Shown: positions 1 through 8,743 of the stretch, one piece after another | How positions within the stretch are numbered: position 1 is the first letter of the stretch | Layout: every line of letters starts with the position of its first letter | Assembly (NCBI GenBank): GCA_004556745.1 | Contig: SFFY01000006.1 | Location: 4,778-68,777, forward strand | DNA from: Bacteroidales bacterium | GTDB lineage: Bacteria; Bacteroidota; Bacteroidia; Bacteroidales; Bacteroidaceae | Length of the DNA: 64,000 nt | Direction of reading: 5' to 3' | The notes under the pieces: model-generated | Database searches by the model: none | What the model was told of the DNA's origin: nothing | What the model saw: only the letters and a program-made list of their open reading frames with translations | Made by a program: the position numbers and the translations under genes

Positions 1-474
<474 letters not shown>

Positions 475-497
475 AAGGCTCATTTATATTATATGCG

Positions 498-529
498 CAA
501 ATGTAAGCAAAAAGCCCGCACTCCACAAA
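498..529 (-). promoter_or_regulatory. Bacteroidetes-type promoter of gdhA
   Basis: Reading the minus strand, TTTG (complement of 526-529), 20 bp, then TACATTTG (complement of 498-505). This matches the Bacteroidetes primary sigma consensus TTTG-N19-21-TAnnTTTG. Transcription would start near 491. Confidence 0.8.
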
Positions 530-616
530 CTTTTCAGGCTTTTAATATAAGAAAATCGCGAAAAGCATGCTTTTTTCTTGTCTTTTTGATAGAATTGGGG
601 CGTTTTGCGTGCGCCT

Positions 617-964
617 TTACTTGCTGTCTGTGTAGCCGAGGGTGCGGAGGAGGGGAAGGAGGCGCTGGCGCACGTCGCCTTGGATAAGGATTTGCCCGTC
701 CTTCTCCGCGCCGCCGGTGCAGAGCCGCTTTTTGAGTTCGCGGCTCAGGGAGCGCAGGTCGTCATCGCTGCCCACGAAGCCCTTGATTACGGTGACGGTT
801 TTGCCTGCCCGCCCCGACTTTTCCAGTTGCAAACGCAAACGCTGCCGTTCGGGCGGCAGCGTTGCTATGGGTTCGTCATTAGTGTCTTCGTCGGTGGTGA
901 ACGCGAAGTCAGGATTGGTGGAATATACCATTCCGAGGCGTTTCTTCCAGTCGTTGTCTTTCAT
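617..964 (-). CDS. SUI1/YciH-family translation factor-like protein
   Basis: 115 residues. The C-terminal two thirds (about 45-112) carry the SUI1/eIF1 fold signature: a basic RAGKTVTVIKGFVGSDDDLRSL segment followed by KKRLCTGGAEKDGQILIQGD and a closing LLPLLRTLGY. Archaeal and eukaryotic relatives guard start-codon selection on the small ribosomal subunit. Bacterial YciH-like members are small ribosome-associated proteins whose role is less settled. The gene starts 7 nt after the META lipoprotein gene, so the two are probably co-transcribed. The family call is firm; the function is inferred. Confidence 0.88.
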   Translation of the reverse strand: MKDNDWKKRLGMVYSTNPDFAFTTDEDTNDEPIATLPPERQRLRLQLEKSGRAGKTVTVIKGFVGSDDDLRSLSRELKKRLCTGGAEKDGQILIQGDVRQRLLPLLRTLGYTDSK

Positions 965-971
965 CTTCAGA

Positions 972-1727
972 TTATTCCTTTTTGGAGAGTTTCATCAGTT
1001 GCTTGCCGTTCTCATCGTTCAGGAAGATGTAGTTGCCGGCAAGGCGCAGCTGCTTCGTCTTGGCAAGGGCATCGAGGAAAGGACGCTCCCACTTGGCGTC
1101 TTGACAGAGCATGCGCGTGCTGCCAAGGGCGGAGAAGTCGGCCTTACCCGATTGCAGGTCTTTCAGGTTGAACGAGCCCGTCAGGCGGTTGCAGCCCGTA
1201 AATCCGTAGATGCTGCCTTTCTTCGCGTCGAAGCCGATGAAGGGTGTTTCGCTCTCGCTCTGCGGCACTGCCTGCCCGTCTATCACCTGCGCGTACCATT
1301 TGCCGTCGAGCAAATCGCCTACAATCGTGCGCTTCAGGCAAACCACGAGTTCGCCGCCGTGCTCATCGGTGAGCACGAATGCCTCTTCCTTGCCCTTTGC
1401 CTGCTTGCACGAGCGTAGGGCTGCGTAGAGCTTTTGTTCCGTCTCGTTATCCGGGCAATAGCGCATGGTAGTAACCATTTTGGAGAAATCGAGTTGCTTG
1501 CCCTTTTGCGGCAGATCGGCAGAGAAGGAATTGCAGCCCGTGTTGCCGTTCAGCTTTCCGTTTTCAATGCCGAAGTAGGGTGCTTTCTCTATGACGAGCA
1601 CCGTTTCGCCGTTGATTTGCGCCACGTACCATTCGCCCGAGAGCGTTGTCAGGTCGAGGCTTTTGCTGCAGCCTGCAAGCAGGGTGAGGGCGAGCAGGGG
1701 CAAGAAAAGTTTGATTTTTTTCGTCAT
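972..1727 (-). CDS. Lipoprotein with two META domains
   Basis: 251 residues. The N-terminus is a lipoprotein signal with lipobox LLAGC (Cys20), so the mature protein should be membrane anchored. Two tandem META (DUF306/HslJ-like) domains follow, about residues 28-130 and 138-245. Each has the pattern L.G.WY...I(N/D)G followed by P.(F/I)GF/GI and a G.TGCN core (GNTGCNSF and GFTGCNRL), then a MLC/MRYC segment. META domains occur in envelope and stress-related proteins such as E. coli HslJ; the biochemical role is unknown. It is followed closely by the SUI1-like gene. Confidence 0.87.
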   Translation of the reverse strand: MTKKIKLFLPLLALTLLAGCSKSLDLTTLSGEWYVAQINGETVLVIEKAPYFGIENGKLNGNTGCNSFSADLPQKGKQLDFSKMVTTMRYCPDNETEQKLYAALRSCKQAKGKEEAFVLTDEHGGELVVCLKRTIVGDLLDGKWYAQVIDGQAVPQSESETPFIGFDAKKGSIYGFTGCNRLTGSFNLKDLQSGKADFSALGSTRMLCQDAKWERPFLDALAKTKQLRLAGNYIFLNDENGKQLMKLSKKE

Positions 1728-1809
1728 AATATAGTTCTGAATTTATTAGAATTTACTTGTTGGTAGGATAAACTGCAAATTTGCTTTTTTATTGCCCACG
1801 AATTTGCTT

Positions 1810-2030
1810 TTTTGCCCACGAATCTCACGAATCTACACGAATTACTTTGTTCTGTGTATTAAAGGCGACCTGTTCGGTCGCACGAATCTTCACTAATTCA
1901 ATTAATTCAATCAATTAAATTAAAATCAATCGAATAATCAAATTATTCGTGTGATTCGAGCGACCGAACAGGTCGCCATGATTATTCATTGAAAACGATT
2001 CGTGTAGATTCGTGAGATTCGTGGGCAAAA
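1810..2030. repeat. Inverted-repeat element, copy 1 (GCGACC/GGTCGC core)
   Basis: This fills most of the 353-bp gap between two minus-strand genes. Perfect 33-bp terminal inverted repeats (1810-1842 and 1998-2030, beginning TTTTGCCCACGAATC) enclose a second inverted pair at 1864-1881 and 1960-1977 with sequence GGCGACCTGTTCGGTCGC and its complement. Each inner arm is also a hairpin by itself (GCGACC...GGTCGC). A second copy lies at 41931-42110. No ORF is present, so this is a non-coding palindromic element, possibly MITE-like. Confidence 0.88.
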
Positions 2031-2080
2031 AACATAATTTGAAGAGAAAATTACGTGGTGCTTACTAATCAGCCAACGCG

Positions 2081-3682
2081 TTAGAATTTATATCCGATGG
2101 TAAGTATCACGTTGTTACGCTTGAAGTTGACGCTCGTGGCGGCAAGGTCGTTGGTGATTGTACCTTCTGTGGAATAATGGAAAGGATAGAAATCGCCCTT
2201 TTGCGTCTGATACTGATAGGCTGCGTCGGCATAGAAGTGCTTGCCGCGGTAGCCCAGGCCGAACGTGCCGCGATGCAGTTCGCCGAGGTTCACGTAGTCG
2301 GTATTGGTGGCAGCGAGATACGAGGGACTGTTTGTGAAGAGATTGAGGAAAGCATCCTGCTTGTGCGGGGCGGACACGTAGTTGTAGCCGGCGCGGAGGA
2401 ACAGGCCTTTCGCAATCTTGGCTTCTGCTCCGACCTTGAATGTATGCACGCCTTTTAGACATTCGTCGGCCTCGGTGTCGAGTGCATAGTCGCGTGTGCC
2501 GTTGTCCCAGCTGCTGTAATAGTCATAGGTGTTGTAGCGCACGTTCGTTGAACTATAATTTGCAAACTCATACTCAAGGTCGAGCGCGAGAATGTTCTCA
2601 ATCGTCGTGGCGGCGCTGAGGTTGATGCGCCACGGCGTACGCAGTTTGTAGTCAATGGGAATAACGTCCTGCTCGTACTCTGTGTAGGCCGTAGCAGAAC
2701 CGTCGGGATACCACGGCGATGTCATCATGAGATAATTGCTCTGCGTGAGGTTGTAGAACGTCGGCGTGCTTACCGAAAAGCCTATGCGGAAGGGGTTGTC
2801 CTCAATGGGGCGCACGATTAAGCCCATCTTCACGTCCACGCCATTGCCCGAGAGTTTCTCTTCGCTATTCATGACGTAAGGGCCTACATCCGTGGGTGTG
2901 CCGTTATCGTAGCCGATAATGTTTTCGCCATACACCACGCCGCTTTTCATGCTGATGTCGTAGCAGCCAATGGTCAAGCCGGCATAAACGCGGTCTTTGA
3001 AGTTGAAGGAAATATTGAAGTCAAATTCGTGTATGCCGCCCCACTGCGCCCTGCGGTAGTTGTAGCGGTTGGCCTCGCTGGGCAGATAGTTCACGCTTTT
3101 GCCGTCCGCACTTTCCTCGGCATCAATCAGATAACTCTGATAAGCGGCATAGCCCAGAGGGCTAACATCGAAGCTCTCCTGCAAAGTCCAACCATCATTG
3201 CCACTATAAAAAAGATTATCCTGTGCGGCGATGTCGGCAATTTGCCAGCTCTGCGAGAGCGCGCCGCCAAGGTTACCGCTGGCTGCAAGCGTGTTCTTGA
3301 AGTTGCGGCGCTTCTGATAGTTGAAGCCGATATTCATAAAGCGCACCTTTTCGTTGTCGAGTTTGCAGGAATACACAAAGCCGAGCTGGTCGAACGAGGC
3401 ACGCGCCTTTTTCAAGTCGTAGAGTTCAATACCGTCGGGCTGCGAGGTGACGCTCGCCGTGATGGCGGCATCGCTCTTACGGTACAGGCCGATGGCGGCA
3501 GGGTTGGTGCCCATCGTGGAAAGGTCTGCGCCGAGTGCGTTCATGGCACCGCCCATACCCACATAGCGCGCCGTGCCGGTGAGGTCGTTGCCCGAGAGGG
3601 CTTCAAACTTGTAAACGTCCTGCGCCTCGGCGGCAAGTCCTGCCGAAAGCAGCAAGGCGGAAAGAATGTATTTCGATTTCAT
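2081..3682 (-). CDS. OmpP1/FadL-type outer membrane beta-barrel protein
   Basis: 533 residues. Signal peptide of about 20 residues (SALLLSAGLAAEAQ), then the FadL-like N-terminal hatch segment: FEALSGNDLTGTARYVGMGG followed by MNALGADLSTMGTNPAAIGLYR. The rest alternates amphipathic strands rich in Tyr, Phe and Asn, and the chain ends LTIGYKF with the terminal aromatic typical of outer membrane barrels. FadL relatives pass hydrophobic compounds across the outer membrane. Bacteroidetes homologues are often labelled hemin receptors with little evidence, so no substrate is assigned. An octamer array and a 20-bp perfect palindrome lie directly upstream. Confidence 0.85.
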   Translation of the reverse strand: MKSKYILSALLLSAGLAAEAQDVYKFEALSGNDLTGTARYVGMGGAMNALGADLSTMGTNPAAIGLYRKSDAAITASVTSQPDGIELYDLKKARASFDQLGFVYSCKLDNEKVRFMNIGFNYQKRRNFKNTLAASGNLGGALSQSWQIADIAAQDNLFYSGNDGWTLQESFDVSPLGYAAYQSYLIDAEESADGKSVNYLPSEANRYNYRRAQWGGIHEFDFNISFNFKDRVYAGLTIGCYDISMKSGVVYGENIIGYDNGTPTDVGPYVMNSEEKLSGNGVDVKMGLIVRPIEDNPFRIGFSVSTPTFYNLTQSNYLMMTSPWYPDGSATAYTEYEQDVIPIDYKLRTPWRINLSAATTIENILALDLEYEFANYSSTNVRYNTYDYYSSWDNGTRDYALDTEADECLKGVHTFKVGAEAKIAKGLFLRAGYNYVSAPHKQDAFLNLFTNSPSYLAATNTDYVNLGELHRGTFGLGYRGKHFYADAAYQYQTQKGDFYPFHYSTEGTITNDLAATSVNFKRNNVILTIGYKF

Positions 3683-3720
3683 CGTAAAGTCGGTTTTTGA
3701 GATGATACAATATTATATAT

Positions 3721-3757
3721 AGTAAACGAGTAGACAAGTAAACGAGTAGACGAGTAG
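3721..3757. repeat. Octamer array (AGTARACG) upstream of the FadL-type gene
   Basis: Units AGTAAACG, AGTAGACA, AGTAAACG, AGTAGACG and AGTAG run head to tail. They are directly followed by the palindrome at 3758-3777. The site lies 40-75 bp upstream of the start codon at 3682 (minus strand), in the likely leader. Confidence 0.75.
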
Positions 3758-3777
3758 GGGCGTTTTGCAAAACGCCC
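3758..3777. repeat. 20-bp perfect palindrome GGGCGTTTT/AAAACGCCC
   Basis: GGGCGTTTTGCAAAACGCCC is a perfect palindrome. A second AAAACGCCCG follows within 20 bp. The same GGGCGTTTT/AAAACGCCC pair brackets the hairpin repeat at 50805-50889, so it is a recurring unit here. It may end transcription of the upstream minus-strand gene, but there is no clear T tract. Confidence 0.7.
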
Positions 3778-3807
3778 GCCTATCAAAACGCCCGCCCGAG
3801 TAGTCCC

Positions 3808-4866
3808 TTATCTGCGTCCGCCTCGGCTGCCTCCACTAAATCCGCCACGGCTACCTCCGCTGAAACCTCCGCCGCTGAAACCGCTGCGCGAGGGCGAGCT
3901 GCTGAAAGAAGAAGAGGAGCGTGAGGGCGTGCTCGGCGTGGAATAAGAACGGGAAGAACTATTGCTTCTGCGATTGCCGAGATTACCAGAGCGTGTGGTG
4001 CTCGTGCTCTGATTAGAATTGCCCGACGGCGTGGTAACCGTGCGGTTCACGGAGCGTCCGCCGCGCAGGTTGAGGTTGCCCGAGCGGCTCGGCGTTGCGC
4101 CGCCTGCGCCCGAAGTGCCAACTGTGCCGCGCGTACCGCGAGAACCGCTGCGCAAACCAAGGTTGCCTGCCGTGGGACGGCCGGAAGGATAAAGTCCTGC
4201 GCCGCGATTGCTGCCGCGCGTGCCGCGCGAACTATGGGCAGCGAAGCCGCTGTTATAAGGACGGGCGGGTGTCCAGTCGTGATGATGATGCGGCGGATAG
4301 CAGCCGTGATAATGGTGTCCCCACCACGGGTCGTAGCAATAGTAAGGCGACCAAGCCCAGCGGTCATACCACCACCAAGAACTCCAGGCAAGACCAAAAC
4401 CAAGGCCTACTGCCCACGTGGGCGTGTACCAGGGGTTGTAATAAATGTCGTAGAAATCTATGTAATAAGGACTGCTCACGTAAACGCCGGCACGCGGACT
4501 ATGGAAACGAACAATGCGCGAGGTGCAATCGCCGTCGGGCGCATCGTCCACAGCCCATTCTTCTTCGTCTGCGTAAACCGTGTCTGTCCGCTGGGCAGCC
4601 GAGGCATTCGGGCGGCGGTTGTATTCATCTACATCGCGCAGCCTGAAACTGCGCTCTTCGCCCAAAGGCTCGCCGCCGAACGGGTCGGGAAAATCGCCGA
4701 TGCGCCGTCCCACGCCTTCTGCATAAGGGTCGTCGTCGGTTTCAACCTTCACGGTCTTGCTTTTCTTCTTGGAAGGAACGAAATAAACATCGTCGTCCTG
4801 TGCGCTGCCTGCCATCGAAAAAGAGGCGAGGAGTATGAAAATAAAAAGCTTTTTCATGACATTCAT
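3808..4866 (-). CDS. Secreted low-complexity protein, Tyr/Trp/His-rich centre and Gly/Ser/Arg-rich tail
   Basis: 352 residues; no enzyme family recognised. A signal peptide (KKLFIFILLASFSMAGSAQ) is followed by an acidic/Lys region. Residues about 125-195 are dense in Tyr, Trp, Pro and His (YYNPWYTPTWAVGLGFG, then a WWWYDRWAWSPYY stretch, then GHHYHGCYPPHHHHDW). The last 150 residues are Ser/Gly/Arg/Asn repeats ending in FSGGSRGG units. Comparable Bacteroidetes proteins are annotated as hypothetical. The His cluster could bind metal and the Arg/Gly tail nucleic acid or polysaccharide, but neither is shown. The ATG at 4857 (MKKLF) is an alternative start to the one at 4866. Confidence 0.75.
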   Translation of the reverse strand: MNVMKKLFIFILLASFSMAGSAQDDDVYFVPSKKKSKTVKVETDDDPYAEGVGRRIGDFPDPFGGEPLGEERSFRLRDVDEYNRRPNASAAQRTDTVYADEEEWAVDDAPDGDCTSRIVRFHSPRAGVYVSSPYYIDFYDIYYNPWYTPTWAVGLGFGLAWSSWWWYDRWAWSPYYCYDPWWGHHYHGCYPPHHHHDWTPARPYNSGFAAHSSRGTRGSNRGAGLYPSGRPTAGNLGLRSGSRGTRGTVGTSGAGGATPSRSGNLNLRGGRSVNRTVTTPSGNSNQSTSTTRSGNLGNRRSNSSSRSYSTPSTPSRSSSSFSSSPSRSGFSGGGFSGGSRGGFSGGSRGGRR

Positions 4867-4939
4867 TTTTTAATAGTTTGCCCCGGCCAAAACATGGCGG
4901 AACATATCAAAGTCCGGGCTTATCGTGTTGTCTGTAACG

Positions 4940-4947
4940 CAAATTTA
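4940..4947 (-). promoter_or_regulatory. Possible -7 box for the low-complexity secreted protein gene
   Basis: On the minus strand TAAATTTG matches TAnnTTTG, about 74 bp upstream of the start at 4866. No TTTG is found at the expected upstream distance, so this is a partial match only. Confidence 0.4.
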
Positions 4948-5074
4948 TGCTTTTTCCCCCGACTTTCCTACTTTGAAACCCGCTTTTAACGGCAGAAAAG
5001 CGCGTTTTTTCAGATTATTTGCAAATGAAAAGGAAATTAGTTGCCTTTTTCGCAAGTTCTTCAGGGTAAAAAGT

Positions 5075-5109
5075 ATGCGCAACCTAAGGAAATCCCCAAG
5101 GCTGCGCAT
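5075..5109 (-). terminator. Terminator after the DUF4494 gene
   Basis: ATGCGCA (5075-5081) pairs with TGCGCAT (5103-5109), with additional pairing inside. On the minus strand it is followed by a T-rich run (ACTTTTTACC), about 45 bp after the stop codon. It probably closes the seven-gene minus-strand operon. Confidence 0.65.
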
Positions 5110-5152
5110 TTATCTAATGAATATTATCTTTATAAATGTTCTTCCAATCCTT

Positions 5153-5617
5153 TTAGGCTTTAACGGCTCCCTCGGGCGCGGCCTCCTGATAGTGGAACAC
5201 GTCCATAATCAGCGTTTCAGCAATGGAGGCAATCGTGTAATCCATCATCGAGCCCTTCATGCCCTCGTCAAGACGCTTCACGGCATCGCGCAGGTCGGAG
5301 GCCTGGATGAGTACATTCTGCGACGTTTTCTTTTCCGCGCCGCTCTTTTCGTCGAGCGTTACGAACACGAGCTTTGCCTTAAAGAAGCGGTCGGCACTCT
5401 CGTCGGTGCTTTCGAAGAGTTCGGCGTAGCGCACGCGCTTGATGTCGGACACTTCGAAGACGCCCGTCATGAAGGGCGTGATTTCTTCGATGATGCGACG
5501 CTCTGCTTCGGTGAAGTTGATGGCATCAACGAGATAGGGTTCGGTAACTTTCTTGACCGCGCCGTTTTCCTGTGTCTTTTCGTATTTTACCTTGCATTCA
5601 AACCATTGGTTCATCAT
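5153..5617 (-). CDS. DUF4494 family protein
   Basis: 154 residues, no signal peptide. It matches the conserved Bacteroidetes DUF4494 family by its N-terminal WFECKVKYEKTQENG segment, PYLVDAINFTEAERRIIEE and the SDIKRVRYAELF motif. The family has no assigned biochemical function. It is the last gene of the rsmG operon, 40 nt after the glucosaminidase gene, with a terminator downstream. The charged, helix-rich composition suggests a cytoplasmic protein. The family call is from recall of its motifs. Confidence 0.8.
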   Translation of the reverse strand: MMNQWFECKVKYEKTQENGAVKKVTEPYLVDAINFTEAERRIIEEITPFMTGVFEVSDIKRVRYAELFESTDESADRFFKAKLVFVTLDEKSGAEKKTSQNVLIQASDLRDAVKRLDEGMKGSMMDYTIASIAETLIMDVFHYQEAAPEGAVKA

Positions 5618-5657
5618 AATAATGTGTTTTTAGAAATATGAGTATAATAAATAAACG

Positions 5658-6596
5658 TTATCTGATTTTAAGCACGTCGCCGGGACGGGGCACGTAGTCC
5701 GGCGCGCACTGATTGAGTTTGTAGAGCCGGTCGAGCCTGATGGCGTAAGTTTGCGAAATGCTGTGCATCGACTGACCTGCCTGCACGGTGTGGGTTTTAG
5801 AGGGGTGCTTGCGCGAGGCTTTCCGCTTCTTCTGTTCGAGGAAAACGGGCGTGCCGGGCTGCGGCTCGCGGGTGCGGTCTTCGTCGTTATAACGGCGCAG
5901 ACGCTTTTCCCTTGTCTTATACTTCTTTGCCAGCGAAGCATAGGTATCTCCCTCAACTGCAACTACATAAAGCACGCCATTACATTCGCGCAACCGCGCT
6001 ATATCGTCCGAAATTTGCGGCACGGCATCTGCCGCCGCCTCGCCGTGCTTCTGCTTATGGCCATGTTTCAGCTTGTCATAGTGATGCAGGTTGTAGCGTT
6101 CGATGATGTCGATCAGCGAATAGGCATAGCGCGGATTGGTGGCATAGCCGCAGCGTTTCAGCCCGTGCGCCCAAGCCTTGTAGTCGGTCATTTTAAGATT
6201 GAAGAGCGAGGCATAACGTGGTTTTTTCAGGAAAAGGGAATGGTCCTCGTAACTCTCTTTTACCGAACCGTAAACACGAAACTTTTCGTTGCGGGCATCG
6301 TCGTCTTTCAAAATATACGGTCCCGTCCACGAGCCGCCCACTTTGATGCCGAAATGGTTGTTGGCGCGCCTTGCCAAATCGCCCTTGCCCGCTCCACTTT
6401 CCAGCAACCCCTGCGCAAGGGTGATGCTGGCAGGAATCTTGTGGCGGTGCATCTGATCTACGGCCAAAGAGGAATAACGCTCAATGTAACGCTGATAGTC
6501 AGAGTTTTGCGCCTTTGCGAAAACGGCAAAAAGGCAAAAGAAAAGCGTTGCAGCTTTTCGCAGCACACCATTATATATATATATGTATGGGTTCAT
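5658..6596 (-). CDS. N-acetylglucosaminidase with two LysM domains
   Basis: 312 residues. A signal-like N-terminus (about 12-29) is followed by a glucosaminidase domain (about 30-175) with the family features SITLAQGLLESGAGKG (catalytic Glu), NNHFGIK and YKAWAHGLKRCGYATNP. Two LysM domains follow (about 205-255 and 267-312; VVAVEGDTYASLAKKY and HTVQAGQSMHSISQTY), which bind peptidoglycan. The enzyme should cut beta-N-acetylglucosaminyl bonds during wall remodelling in the periplasm or at the cell surface. Its ATG overlaps the stop of the upstream gene by 4 nt (ATGA), so the two are translationally coupled. The first codons lie in a TATATATATA run. Confidence 0.9.
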   Translation of the reverse strand: MNPYIYIYNGVLRKAATLFFCLFAVFAKAQNSDYQRYIERYSSLAVDQMHRHKIPASITLAQGLLESGAGKGDLARRANNHFGIKVGGSWTGPYILKDDDARNEKFRVYGSVKESYEDHSLFLKKPRYASLFNLKMTDYKAWAHGLKRCGYATNPRYAYSLIDIIERYNLHHYDKLKHGHKQKHGEAAADAVPQISDDIARLRECNGVLYVVAVEGDTYASLAKKYKTREKRLRRYNDEDRTREPQPGTPVFLEQKKRKASRKHPSKTHTVQAGQSMHSISQTYAIRLDRLYKLNQCAPDYVPRPGDVLKIR

Positions 6597-7729
6597 CTGA
6601 TATAAATCTTCTTTCCGCTTAAGATATAAACGCCCTGCCCTTGCGGCTCTGCCGATAACCTGCGGCCGTCAGGCGTATAAAAGTGGCGGTCAACTTTGGC
6701 TGTGGGGTTTTGTAATATATTCCGCAAGCCGCTGAGCATTTGATTGATGCGAATGATGCTCACCGGAGCAAACAGCAGGCGCGGCAAGGCAAGATAAGCA
6801 CGGCCGCCTGTATTAACAAACGCCTCGCCGCCGTCAGCGCCCCAAGCAAAAACAGCATCGACGGGATTGGCCTCATCAGAGGTGAGGCGATAGAACCAGC
6901 AAGGCGCATCGGCTTCGGAAGTTGTTATTGTCGTGTTCAACGTTCCGCGCAACAGGTTGCCTGCCGGCTGCGCACCTTCGGCAGAAACAGATTGAAAAGC
7001 ATAACTGCCCGGCGCACCGTTGAGCAGCAACGGCGTTTGCGGCGGCACTACTGCGCCTGCGGGATAAAGCCACGCAATCTGCAAATGTGCTGCCGCCTCA
7101 TCATCTTCAACCACAATGCCGCCGCGCAAACCCTGTGGCATCTCAAAAGCCTCTGCCTTATAGCAGGTGGCAAAGCCCGCCCGGCCCACCAGCAAATGCT
7201 TGCTATCGCCCGCAGTAATGGCTGCGGAATAAAGATAAAAGGCATGGGTCACGTTGCTCGCGGCTTCTGACAAATCCTGTTCAAATCGGATAGACACGTT
7301 TCCTTCGAGTGGTTGCGGGGCAGAGAAAGTAAGCGTGTCCATTTTAGTCGGCAGTTCTTGGGGGCCGCCCAGGGGAACATCGCCCACGAATACTTGAAGC
7401 GTCGTCGTGCTATTGGTTGTGCGCTTGGCCGTAACGCTGACGCTCGAAACGCTTTGCTGTTTGTCCAGAGTCAGGCGGGCATAGGAGCAGTCGCTCCCTT
7501 TCTTCCCGAATTGCACGCCATTGGCATAGCTGAGTATAAGTTCTTCCGCACTCCCCTCTCCTACCTCATATCGCCAGCTATCCGCCTCGGGCGTAATCTC
7601 TATCGTGCCGGAACGCTTGCAAAGAAAGGAGTACTCCGTTTCAACTTGCGCAAAAGCATAACCGCCCTGCATCACCATGCTGAGGAAGCAAAGCAAAATT
7701 TTTGCAAAAGGGGAAGGGATACGATACAT
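6593..7729 (-). CDS. Secreted protein with a T9SS-like C-terminal tail
   Basis: 378 residues; no family recognised for the body. It has a signal peptide (about 1-27, ending YAFA-Q) and a region rich in beta-strand patterns that could be a galactose-binding-like jelly roll (about 30-170). The C-terminus reads HFYTPDGRRL, a short linker, then GVYILSGKKIYIR. This resembles the tails of proteins exported by the type IX secretion system in Prevotella and Porphyromonas. A porX homologue elsewhere in the window fits with such a system, but export is an inference. The gene lies 9 nt after the lipid kinase and overlaps the glucosaminidase gene. Confidence 0.65.
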   Translation of the reverse strand: MYRIPSPFAKILLCFLSMVMQGGYAFAQVETEYSFLCKRSGTIEITPEADSWRYEVGEGSAEELILSYANGVQFGKKGSDCSYARLTLDKQQSVSSVSVTAKRTTNSTTTLQVFVGDVPLGGPQELPTKMDTLTFSAPQPLEGNVSIRFEQDLSEAASNVTHAFYLYSAAITAGDSKHLLVGRAGFATCYKAEAFEMPQGLRGGIVVEDDEAAAHLQIAWLYPAGAVVPPQTPLLLNGAPGSYAFQSVSAEGAQPAGNLLRGTLNTTITTSEADAPCWFYRLTSDEANPVDAVFAWGADGGEAFVNTGGRAYLALPRLLFAPVSIIRINQMLSGLRNILQNPTAKVDRHFYTPDGRRLSAEPQGQGVYILSGKKIYIR

Positions 7730-7738
7730 TTCGGAGGA

Positions 7739-8734
7739 TTAGGGAATTATAAACGATATCTTTTCCTGCATCACGCTCAAATCAACCTGTGAAACACGCT
7801 CATGAACCACGCGGCCGTCGATGCTCATCGGGGCATTGCCCGTAGACGCGAACGCAATGCTCTTGGTGCGCCACACACTTACGCCCTTGTGGCTGAGGAA
7901 GCGGTTGGTGAAGAGCAGCCAAATGCCGTGGAGCACTTGCGTGGGCTGCGGCGCGCTAACCATGGTCACGTCGAGCAGTCCGTTGTAAGGCACTGCGCTC
8001 GGCGTCTGCCCGTAGCCGCGCGACGAACCGATGCAGAGCGTCATGGCGCGGCGGTCGTCGACCTGCTCGCCGGGCAGATAGAAGGTAAATCGGAAGGCGT
8101 GGCGCTTGAAAAGCAGCAGCACGGCGGAAAACAGGTAAGAAAGCGTGTTGAGTCCGCAAAGGGTGCGCGTCTTGCGGCGCAGGCTCGTGATAGATGCCGC
8201 CACGCCAAGGTTGACGCAGTTGAGGAAATAATATTTCTGCCCGCCCTGGCCGCCGAGCGTGCAAACGCCCACATCGACCTTGCGCTCATGGCCGCGCAGC
8301 AAGGCATCGACGGCGGCGCGGCTGTCGCCCGCATTGAGTTCCCAGAAGCGTGCGAAGTCGTTGCCGTAGCCAGCGGGGATAACGCCAAGGGCCGGCAGCC
8401 GCCCCTCGCCGCCATTGACCGAGAAGATGCCGCAGAGCGCATGGTTGAGCGCGGCATCGCCGCCCACGACGACAATCTTTTTATAGCCGGCGCGGGTCAT
8501 CATCGACGCCAAGCGTTCCACCGACCCCGGGCTTTCGCTCCACACGTAGTCGAACGCAGCTCCGCGCTCCTGCAACAGATGCAGGATTTTGCGCAGACGG
8601 CGGCGCGTGCCGCCTTGCCGGTTGCGCGGGCAGAAGATAATGCCCATATCGGCAATTTCGCCCGTGAGCCGCTGCGTGGCGCTCTCGGCCGAAACATTTT
8701 CGCCAGTCTGTATGTTTGTAGGTTTCAATTCCAT
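7739..8734 (-). CDS. Diacylglycerol kinase-fold lipid kinase (YegS/DgkB type), unusual motifs
   Basis: 331 residues. The DAGK catalytic-domain pattern is clear: NRQGGTRRRLRKI near the start, then GGDAALNH (91-98) at the position of GGDGTxNE, and VIPAGYGNDFARFW. Family members phosphorylate lipid substrates such as diacylglycerol or sphingoid bases using ATP. Here the GGDGT glycine is Ala, and the C-terminal D-G-E motif is D306-G307-R308, replacing a Glu that is probably catalytic in the family. Activity is therefore uncertain. The Met at residue 30, just before the first strand, is a possible alternative start. The gene lies 9 nt after miaA in the rsmG operon. Confidence 0.8.
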   Translation of the reverse strand: MELKPTNIQTGENVSAESATQRLTGEIADMGIIFCPRNRQGGTRRRLRKILHLLQERGAAFDYVWSESPGSVERLASMMTRAGYKKIVVVGGDAALNHALCGIFSVNGGEGRLPALGVIPAGYGNDFARFWELNAGDSRAAVDALLRGHERKVDVGVCTLGGQGGQKYYFLNCVNLGVAASITSLRRKTRTLCGLNTLSYLFSAVLLLFKRHAFRFTFYLPGEQVDDRRAMTLCIGSSRGYGQTPSAVPYNGLLDVTMVSAPQPTQVLHGIWLLFTNRFLSHKGVSVWRTKSIAFASTGNAPMSIDGRVVHERVSQVDLSVMQEKISFIIP

Positions 8735-8743
8735 AGTCGGTGA

